A stretch of 5,056 nucleotides of DNA from Bacteroidales bacterium (GTDB lineage Bacteria; Bacteroidota; Bacteroidia; Bacteroidales; UBA3663). The stretch spans positions 2,785-7,840 of the forward strand of contig JAUNCV010000093.1 in the NCBI GenBank assembly GCA_030526445.1. Reading direction: 5' to 3'. The notes under the pieces were generated by a model that was not told the DNA's origin, made no database searches, and was given only the letters and a program-made list of their open reading frames with translations. Both the position numbers and the translations under genes were made by a program. Below are positions 1-5,056 of the stretch, piece by piece; position 1 is the first letter of the stretch, and every line of letters begins with the position of its first letter.

Positions 1-44
1 CGAGTTACTTCCGAGTTACCTCCGAGTTGATATCGAGTTGCTTT
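1..44. repeat. Four tandem 11-base units with CGAGTT core
   Basis: Four consecutive 11-base units begin at 1, 12, 23 and 34. Each starts with CGAGTT, followed by a variable five-base spacer (ACTTC, ACCTC, GATAT, GCTTT). On the minus strand the core reads AACTCG. A partial match (TAGTT) follows at 45-49. The array touches the window edge, so more units may lie to the left. The core is exactly conserved while the spacers vary, and the spacing is close to one helical turn, so the cores would face the same side of the DNA. This could be a protein-binding array or just a small degenerate tandem repeat; the sequence alone does not decide. It is too short and lacks the spacer structure of a CRISPR. 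Confidence 0.75.
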
Positions 45-49
45 TAGTT

Positions 50-65
50 ATGCATAATTATGCAT
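50..65. promoter_or_regulatory. Perfect 16-base palindrome, possible repressor operator
   Basis: The 16 bases ATGCATAATTATGCAT are identical to their own reverse complement. The site lies 11 bases beyond the stop codon of the YciO-like gene and next to the 11-base tandem units, in the intergenic stretch leading to the next gene on the left. The inner 14 bases differ from the classical ARG box core TGAATAATTATTCA at one symmetric position per half, so an ArgR-type operator is a reasonable guess. It is a poor terminator candidate: the stem is AT-rich, has no loop, and no T-run follows on the minus strand. The palindrome itself is certain; the operator function is inferred. Confidence 0.45.
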
Positions 66-76
66 TTTAGTCTTCG

Positions 77-703
77 TTAAAGTTCCAGTTCTCCCACGCC
101 TTGGCGTACAATTTCTGGTGCATCGCCTGTAAGATCAACAACCGTTGAAGGCTGCTCTTGTCCGTAGCCACCATCGATAAGGATGTCGGCTTGATGACGG
201 AAAGTCTCTTCGATAAGGAAGGGGTCGGTCATGTATCCAGGATCGATCTCTTCTTCCTCGACAACAGGCACTTTGAGAGAAGTGGTGAGGATTGGCCCAT
301 CGAGTTCTTCGAGCAATGCATGCAAGATTTTGTTATTGGGCACACGAATACCTACGGTTTTACGACTGCGGAACACCTTTGGCAGTTTCAGGCCTGTTTC
401 GAGAATAAAGGTGAAGGGACCAGGCAGGTGACGATGCATGAGCTTGTACTGTTCTTTCGAGATTTTGGTGTATTCGTCGGCCTGACTGATGTCCTTGCAG
501 ATGATTGAGAGGTGGCCTGTTTTGGCATCTTCTTTACGATACTGGTAAATTTTTTCGACAGCACGCTGGTTGAGGGCATCGCAGCCGATAGCATAAACCG
601 AATCGGTGGGATATATGATGATTCCGCCATCGCGAATGACGCGTGCAATATCTTGCAGAATGCGGCTATTAGGATTGTTCTCGTAAAGTTTGTAGGTTTC
701 CAT
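77..703 (-). CDS. yciO: Sua5/YciO/YrdC-family protein, YciO-like (annotated as L-threonylcarbamoyladenylate synthase)
   Basis: Complete 208-residue cytosolic protein of the family that makes threonylcarbamoyl-AMP from threonine, bicarbonate and ATP for the tRNA modification t6A. Visible family motifs are YPTDSVYAIGCD (31-42), PGPFTFIL (94-101), GIRVPNN (118-124), TTSLKVP (140-146) and GYGQEQPSTVVDL (179-191). Recalled from memory, the pattern and length match E. coli YciO along the whole chain better than YrdC/TsaC. The TSAN-type motif of true synthases is replaced by TSLK, and the basic motif after the first conserved block is also altered, so synthase activity is doubtful and a second, canonical TsaC/Sua5 gene is expected elsewhere in the genome. 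There is no signal peptide or membrane segment. The start at 703 is preceded by TTTTAACT and lies 11 bases after the DUF4861 stop, so co-transcription is likely. Family membership is very sure; substrate is not. Confidence 0.93.
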   Translation of the reverse strand: METYKLYENNPNSRILQDIARVIRDGGIIIYPTDSVYAIGCDALNQRAVEKIYQYRKEDAKTGHLSIICKDISQADEYTKISKEQYKLMHRHLPGPFTFILETGLKLPKVFRSRKTVGIRVPNNKILHALLEELDGPILTTSLKVPVVEEEEIDPGYMTDPFLIEETFRHQADILIDGGYGQEQPSTVVDLTGDAPEIVRQGVGELEL

Positions 704-714
704 AGTTAAAATAT

Positions 715-2064
715 TTAATGTACAATGACGCCAAGATCGTTGTCGTCGGTATAATCAGAGAGAAATCTTCGCACAGCAATGGGCTTGATTCTACTCCAAA
801 GGTTGCACCAATTTACCCAAGAACTATAGGTCCATGGCTCTGATACAAAATCGGTACCCTCTTTGTCAGGGGCACAAAAGGCCATTCTGTATTGAATGCG
901 GTTGCGTCGGTCAGGATGGATGCCATAAAGTATCTGTTCCCTGCGATCAATCAGTCGTGTGACGTACTGGTTGGGAATGTTGACAGCCAAGCCCGCGCTT
1001 TGCATGCAAGGATACAGTTTGCGGTTGCCATCGGGCCAGTCTTTACCAAACGAACCGCAGAGGCCCGCTTTGTTCTGGAAATAGCGTTTGCCTGCCAAAT
1101 GTGTTGAATCGGTATTGAAAATGCCCACTTTCATTACGCCTGTAACGAATTCCAGATCAGAGAGACTTTTGTTCCCTTCATCAGCTGCTTCGAAGAAATG
1201 AGTCACCTCGCACTCTCGGGTGCCGGCATAGAGAATGTATCGGCTCTTTACATTGATGATTCGGCCTTTATATTCCCATCCCTTCACGTTCATATCGACA
1301 ATGGTACGTAACGGACCCTTAGACACAATTTGTGCCTGACGCCAAGCAAAAGGCTCTATCATGAGCAAGCATGGATCCTTTTTCTTGCTGTTGGGCTCGT
1401 TGAGTTCGTAGTTCGGGTCATCGAGCGAATCGTCCCAGCCACGAAGGGCGCCCAGACTTACGGTTTGTCCCACCATGATGATATCGTCGCCAAACTGGCG
1501 GTTCTTCACAAGTTCTGGAACTTCACTGCTATACCACAAGCCTTCGGCTAACTCTAACTGATGTTTGCGTTTGCCGTAGAGATCTGTGCTCTGCTTCTTA
1601 TCGAAATAGACACGATAGGCCACCATTTCGTTTTCGAATGCTGGACCGTGGTGCATCATTTTGCTATACATATTGTCAACCACTTCGCTTACCGAATCGG
1701 TTGGAATATGCTTCTTCTCAAGATAGGATTTGGTTTTGTCGTTGTCTTTGAACCACATTTGCGCATGAACGCGGGCAGGATAACGATTTTCCGCAACCAC
1801 TTCTTCAGAGTAAGTGATTTCGGCCCTACGCTTGTCTTGGGGCTCGAAATCGACTAAAAAGACAATCTCGTCATAAATTCCGTTGCCGTCAAGGTCATCG
1901 AGCTGACAGGGAATCTCCTGGTCATCAACCATAACCGTGGCACTTTTTACCTCTGCCTGAATTTTCTTGGGGATAGTCAGGCAGATTGGTGCATCGGTTA
2001 TAGCAATGTTGTTAGGATTGCTCAGAGACAGTGTAATGGATGATAAAAGCAAAGGGATAATCAT
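715..2064 (-). CDS. DUF4861 family secreted protein
   Basis: Complete 449-residue protein that I recognise as DUF4861, a family of unknown activity common in Bacteroidota and often found beside pectin-related enzymes such as GH28 and GH105. Residues 1-15 form a hydrophobic, leucine and serine-rich stretch that could serve as a short signal peptide, though it lacks the usual lysine or arginine; there is no lipobox cysteine. Residues 57-65 read DLDGNGIYD, matching the calcium-loop pattern DxDxDGxxD with Asn at the fifth position. A conserved-looking block with HHGPAFENEMVAYRVYFD (138-155) and a Trp-rich C-terminal part (W411, W416, W419, W423) follow. The start at 2064 is the first ATG after an in-frame stop codon, which is the GH28 stop itself (2095-2097), 30 bases upstream. 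The tight spacing implies joint expression with GH28 and a role in handling the same uronic-acid polysaccharide, either as an enzyme or a binding protein. That role is inferred from context only. Confidence 0.85.
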   Translation of the reverse strand: MIIPLLLSSITLSLSNPNNIAITDAPICLTIPKKIQAEVKSATVMVDDQEIPCQLDDLDGNGIYDEIVFLVDFEPQDKRRAEITYSEEVVAENRYPARVHAQMWFKDNDKTKSYLEKKHIPTDSVSEVVDNMYSKMMHHGPAFENEMVAYRVYFDKKQSTDLYGKRKHQLELAEGLWYSSEVPELVKNRQFGDDIIMVGQTVSLGALRGWDDSLDDPNYELNEPNSKKKDPCLLMIEPFAWRQAQIVSKGPLRTIVDMNVKGWEYKGRIINVKSRYILYAGTRECEVTHFFEAADEGNKSLSDLEFVTGVMKVGIFNTDSTHLAGKRYFQNKAGLCGSFGKDWPDGNRKLYPCMQSAGLAVNIPNQYVTRLIDRREQILYGIHPDRRNRIQYRMAFCAPDKEGTDFVSEPWTYSSWVNWCNLWSRIKPIAVRRFLSDYTDDNDLGVIVH

Positions 2065-2094
2065 AGCATTACAGAATTGAGAAGTTACTACTTG

Positions 2095-3690
2095 TTATTG
2101 GATGCTATCGCCATTCACTACAAGGTTGTGAACATTGTAGGTGGTGATTTCATTTTCGCCTTTAGGAAGGCTGAGGGTGAGACCCTTGATGTTTATATCA
2201 GTGCTATGCTGCAGTTTGAGGCCACTTTCGGCTGTGATGTTGCAGTTTTTGATGTTGATGTTCGAGATAGGCATTTCAGGGATACCATTGAAATACATGG
2301 CGCGATTGGCTCCACGGCACACAATGTCCTTGATATAAATATCTTTAAACTGTGGGGTTTCCTCGGTTACCTCAGGAATATCTTCGGCACTTACCTCTTT
2401 CTTCATGCCGAGAGCTTTTTCCTCGCTTGCCGACATACCGCTATAGTGGAGGTCGAAAAGGATACAGTCGGTTGGAATGTCGATCATGTTGATGTTCGAG
2501 ATGTGAATATTCTCGACCACACCACCACGTCCACGAGCCGATTTGAATCGCAGGCCCACATCGGTGCCAAGGAACATACAGTTGCTAACACTCACGTTTT
2601 TTACGCCCGAACTCATCTCGGAACCTACAACAAAGCCTCCATGACCATGATATACGGCACAGCGGTTAATAACAATATTCTCGCATGGAGTCTGAAGGTC
2701 GCGTCCGTCTTTGTTCTTACCACTCTTTACGCAGATGGCATCGTCGCCTACATCGAAACGGCTGTTGGCCACAAGTACATTCTTACATGCTTCAATATCG
2801 ATGCCGTCACCATTCTGGCTATACCAAGGGTTGATGACAGTAATATCGTTAACAATTACGTTTTCGCACATGAATGGATGCAGGTTCCATGCTGGCGAGT
2901 TCTGGAAGCACACGCCTTCGAGCAGCACATTGGTGCAGTGGTTAAAGTCGAGAAGGGTAGGGCGGAGGAAGTCGCGATACTTCTCCCACTCTTTGTCAGT
3001 TTCGCAACTGATGACATTCATGTTGGCCTTCTTGAGGGCATCGAAAATAGGTTGTGTAGGAGCCCAGACCTCGCTATTCTGCGCAATGCCTGTTACACCT
3101 CCAGAGTTGCAAAGTTCTTTCCATTGTGCATCGGTCACTTTGCTTCTCTTCACCCATCGCCAGGCATTACCATTGCCGTCAATGGTACCGAAACCTGTGA
3201 TGCCGATGTTCTTCTTTCCGTTAGCATTGAGAGGCGACATGCATCGCTTGGTCTTCAGGCCTTCGAAATAGCAATCTACGATAGGATAATCGTCAAAGTT
3301 GCTGGAGAAGAGGATGACTGCACCATCTTGGAGATGCAAGTTAACGTCGTTTTCGAAAGTGATAGGGCCAGTGTACCATACGCCTTTAGGAACTATCAGG
3401 CGACCACCTCCCATCTGAGAGATGCTCTTCATGGCTTTGGCAAAGGCTTTGGTGTTGTCTGTGATGCCGTCGCCTACGCCTCCAAAGTCGGTGATAGACT
3501 GCTTATAGTTGTCAAATTTTGGGCGAGCAATGTTGCTCATCGAGAATGGAACTGCCTTCAGGTGTCGGGCCAGATCGTTGTCTGTGCCAGTGGGAAGGGA
3601 AGGAATAACTGCAGCAGGCTTTTCTTGGCAACCTGCCATTGAGATAAATGCTGCTATCAATGCAGCGGCAAAGATGGTAAACCTTTTCAT
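2095..3690 (-). CDS. Glycoside hydrolase family 28 (polygalacturonase-type) lipoprotein
   Basis: Complete 531-residue exported enzyme expected to hydrolyse alpha-galacturonosyl linkages in pectin (polygalacturonase, exo-acting or rhamnogalacturonan-specific forms being possible). A hydrophobic signal peptide ends at MAGC, making Cys21 the likely lipidated residue, so the protein should be anchored in the envelope. Residues 65-80 carry the pectate-lyase-like N-terminal motif SITDFGGVGDGITDNT. The GH28 catalytic motifs appear in order: NGDGID (293-298, in the place of NTD), GDD (315-317), GHG (349-351) and RFK (381-383), so the catalytic aspartates, histidine and the substrate-binding Arg/Lys are present. 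About ten right-handed beta-helix coils follow an xN[VI] pattern from 254 to 522, with an acidic insert near 416-446. An upstream in-frame ATG at 3795 would add 35 residues, overlap the permease gene and bury the signal peptide; the ATG at 3690 gives a proper lipoprotein start. It lies 37 bases after the permease stop. The exact substrate cannot be fixed from sequence. Confidence 0.94.
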   Translation of the reverse strand: MKRFTIFAAALIAAFISMAGCQEKPAAVIPSLPTGTDNDLARHLKAVPFSMSNIARPKFDNYKQSITDFGGVGDGITDNTKAFAKAMKSISQMGGGRLIVPKGVWYTGPITFENDVNLHLQDGAVILFSSNFDDYPIVDCYFEGLKTKRCMSPLNANGKKNIGITGFGTIDGNGNAWRWVKRSKVTDAQWKELCNSGGVTGIAQNSEVWAPTQPIFDALKKANMNVISCETDKEWEKYRDFLRPTLLDFNHCTNVLLEGVCFQNSPAWNLHPFMCENVIVNDITVINPWYSQNGDGIDIEACKNVLVANSRFDVGDDAICVKSGKNKDGRDLQTPCENIVINRCAVYHGHGGFVVGSEMSSGVKNVSVSNCMFLGTDVGLRFKSARGRGGVVENIHISNINMIDIPTDCILFDLHYSGMSASEEKALGMKKEVSAEDIPEVTEETPQFKDIYIKDIVCRGANRAMYFNGIPEMPISNINIKNCNITAESGLKLQHSTDINIKGLTLSLPKGENEITTYNVHNLVVNGDSIQ

Positions 3691-3727
3691 AGTTAAAGTG
3701 TTAGGTATAGAATATGTAAAAATACGG

Positions 3728-4939
3728 TTATTCGCTTTGAATAGCTTTGTTGGGTGAGATGTGAGCCACGATGGCCGAAGGCACGAGCAGAACAAATAGT
3801 GTAATGCAGAGTGTACCCAGATTGAGTGCTAAAATGTGCCAACCGCTGAGGGCAATGGGCACCCAGTCTAAATAATAGGTTTCAGCATCGAGCGTAATGG
3901 GATGCCAGAAATACTGAATGGCACACAGGCCAAGTCCGAAAAGATTGCCCCAGAAGAGACCTTTCATCGTGAGGAATGCTGCTACATAGAGAAAACTCTT
4001 CTGCAGTTGCCAGTTGGTAGCACCAAGAGCTTTGAGCAGTCCTATCATGCCGGTTCTTTCCATGATGATGATGAGCAGGCCACTGATCATGGTGAACGAA
4101 GAGACCAATAGCATCAGGCAGAGAATAACCCAAACATTGGTGTCTAAAAGATCGAGCCACCCGAATATCTGCGGATTCATCTGATCAATGCTCTTGACAT
4201 AGAGCGTTGTGCCTAGTCTGTCTTGATTCTGGCTTACGCTTTCCACCACTTCCATATATCCATTCTCAAGCAGATTAAAATCTCTGAGCTGGATTTCTAT
4301 GCCAGAAGCCATATCTTCATCCCAGTCGTTAGCTGTTTGCAAAAAGGAATGAGATGCTATGATCATCTGGCTGTCGTAATTGTTGAAGTGTGTCTGGAAA
4401 AGTCCCTTCACAAATACTGTTCGGCTCTTGATCGAAGCGGTTTCCTGTCCGAATTCAAATCCTTCTCCACTCTTCAGGAAAAAGAGTTTGAAGGAGTCTC
4501 CTACGCGAAGTTTCATCTTTGAAGCAATGGTTTCGCTCACCAGGATTTCATTTTCTTCGAGCGAGTCAGTTTCGCTTCTTACCACTACTGAGAGAAAATC
4601 CTCTTTAGTTTTCAGAACGGCAGGTTTAGTGATAAAAGTTTCAACCTGACTGACTGATGGAAGTATTCGTAGAGCTTCGAGCAAAGAGTCACTGCAGCAG
4701 ATGGGCTGCTTTTCGAAAGTATTGTTGCTGGCTATGGCAAGCACCTGGAGATGTCCGCCAAAGCCGGCAATCTTTTGTTGTATTTCTTGTTTGAATCCCA
4801 CTACGATAGCCACAGAAATCAGCATGGTGGCCAATCCGATGGCAATGCCAGCAATAGCAATGCGAATGGAACCGCCCAATCCTTTACGGGTTGGTGCGTT
4901 CTTAATTCGCGAAGCAATTAAAAATGAAAAGCTGGACAT
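3728..4939 (-). CDS. FtsX/LolC-E-type ABC transporter permease
   Basis: Complete 403-residue inner-membrane protein with the MacB/FtsX permease layout. It has one membrane segment near 25-48, a large extracytoplasmic domain (about 50-260), and three more segments near 268-293, 315-343 and 367-392. The N-terminal region with RKGLGGSIRIAIAGIAIGLA (18-37) and the cytoplasmic coupling region MERTGMIGLLKALGATNWQL (293-312) after the second segment are typical of LolC/LolE-like proteins. These proteins release lipoproteins from the inner membrane using a separate LolD ATPase, which is not in this window. The C-terminus ends in SPNKAIQSE, matching the common P..AI ending. The length is near the usual 400-415 residues. 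The start at 4939 is 36 bases after the preceding stop and has no Shine-Dalgarno. The lipoprotein-release role follows from family membership; other FtsX-type export roles are possible. The following gene encodes a lipoprotein, which may be coincidental. Confidence 0.92.
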   Translation of the reverse strand: MSSFSFLIASRIKNAPTRKGLGGSIRIAIAGIAIGLATMLISVAIVVGFKQEIQQKIAGFGGHLQVLAIASNNTFEKQPICCSDSLLEALRILPSVSQVETFITKPAVLKTKEDFLSVVVRSETDSLEENEILVSETIASKMKLRVGDSFKLFFLKSGEGFEFGQETASIKSRTVFVKGLFQTHFNNYDSQMIIASHSFLQTANDWDEDMASGIEIQLRDFNLLENGYMEVVESVSQNQDRLGTTLYVKSIDQMNPQIFGWLDLLDTNVWVILCLMLLVSSFTMISGLLIIIMERTGMIGLLKALGATNWQLQKSFLYVAAFLTMKGLFWGNLFGLGLCAIQYFWHPITLDAETYYLDWVPIALSGWHILALNLGTLCITLFVLLVPSAIVAHISPNKAIQSE

Positions 4940-4975
4940 AGGGGAAAAGAACAGATGGAAGGAATGATAGAGTTA

Positions 4976-5056
4976 TCACTCCTCCTCTTCGGCGTTCATG
5001 ACTGAGTGCTGATAAACCTTGAGAGCTTTGCCCAAGACAATGAGCGCATGTTTCAG
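4976..5056 (-). CDS. C-terminal fragment of an unidentified protein
   Basis: Twenty-six codons enter from the right edge and end with TGA (4976-4978), immediately followed in frame by TAA (4973-4975). The fragment begins LKHALIVLGKALKVYQ, an amphipathic helix, and ends NAEEEE, a typical acidic cytosolic tail. Of the three minus-strand frames it is the one that looks protein-like: one other has an early stop, and the third reads through into the permease leader with an unlike composition. The pattern ALxxLxKAL resembles the last helix of many PLP-dependent aminotransferase-fold enzymes, but 26 residues are far too few to assign a family. It does not look like the end of RbfA, a gene I considered because it can precede permeases of this type. 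The gene is 36 bases upstream of the permease and may share its transcript. Confidence 0.6.
   Translation of the reverse strand: MKHALIVLGKALKVYQHSVMNAEEEE

Noticed and set aside
1..44. CRISPR array
   Set aside because: The repeats are six bases with five-base spacers, far below CRISPR dimensions, and no cas gene is present.
45..76. Rho-independent terminator after the YciO-like gene
   Set aside because: The only inverted repeat is an AT-rich palindrome without loop or GC stem, and no T-run follows it on the minus strand.
2077..3642. A 521-codon open frame on the plus strand
   Set aside because: It lies exactly antisense and in codon register with GH28, whose catalytic motifs are intact. 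Its product shows no recognisable family pattern, and it is explained by the lack of TTA, CTA and TCA codons in GH28.
3717..3724. Possible Bacteroidales -7 promoter box (TATTTTTA on the minus strand) before GH28
   Set aside because: It misses the final G of TAnnTTTG, and no TTTG or TTG lies at the proper distance upstream, so a promoter cannot be supported.
3691..3795. Longer GH28 start at 3795 adding 35 residues
   Set aside because: It overlaps the end of the permease gene and would place a polar, non-signal-like segment before a clear lipoprotein signal peptide.
4976..5056. End of rbfA
   Set aside because: RbfA can lie before permeases of this type, but the fragment's final residues do not resemble the usual end of RbfA as I recall it.

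Overview
The window looks like chromosomal DNA from a Bacteroidota member, most likely order Bacteroidales (Prevotella or Bacteroides-like). The signs are the protein families present (GH28 lipoprotein, DUF4861 protein, short LolC/E-type permease), AT-rich start regions without Shine-Dalgarno motifs, and a tightly packed one-strand layout. This placement rests on family recognition and was not tested by a database search.

All genes lie on the minus strand, so transcription reads from high to low coordinates. In order: the last 26 codons of an unidentified protein (4976-5056, cut by the window edge); a 403-residue FtsX/LolC-E-type permease (3728-4939); a GH28 polygalacturonase-family lipoprotein of 531 residues (2095-3690); a secreted DUF4861 protein of 449 residues (715-2064); and a 208-residue Sua5/YciO/YrdC-family protein of the YciO type (77-703). 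The gaps are 36, 37, 30 and 11 bases. No convincing terminator or promoter was found in them, so the block is probably one transcription unit or overlapping units.

The central GH28 and DUF4861 genes form a plausible pectin or galacturonan-handling pair at the cell envelope. GH28 would cut galacturonic-acid linkages; the DUF4861 partner is of unknown activity. No SusC/SusD pair, regulator or other carbohydrate enzyme is visible, so this is not a complete polysaccharide utilization locus. The flanking permease and YciO-like gene are probably general cell functions that share the transcript.

The left end (1-76) is non-coding. It holds four 11-base tandem units sharing CGAGTT and a perfect 16-base palindrome resembling an arginine-repressor box. 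This may be the control region of the next gene to the left, outside the window. I see no clear new system. The points most worth checking are this control-like region, the altered active-site motif in the YciO-like protein, and the strongly biased codon use and cysteine pattern of the GH28 gene.
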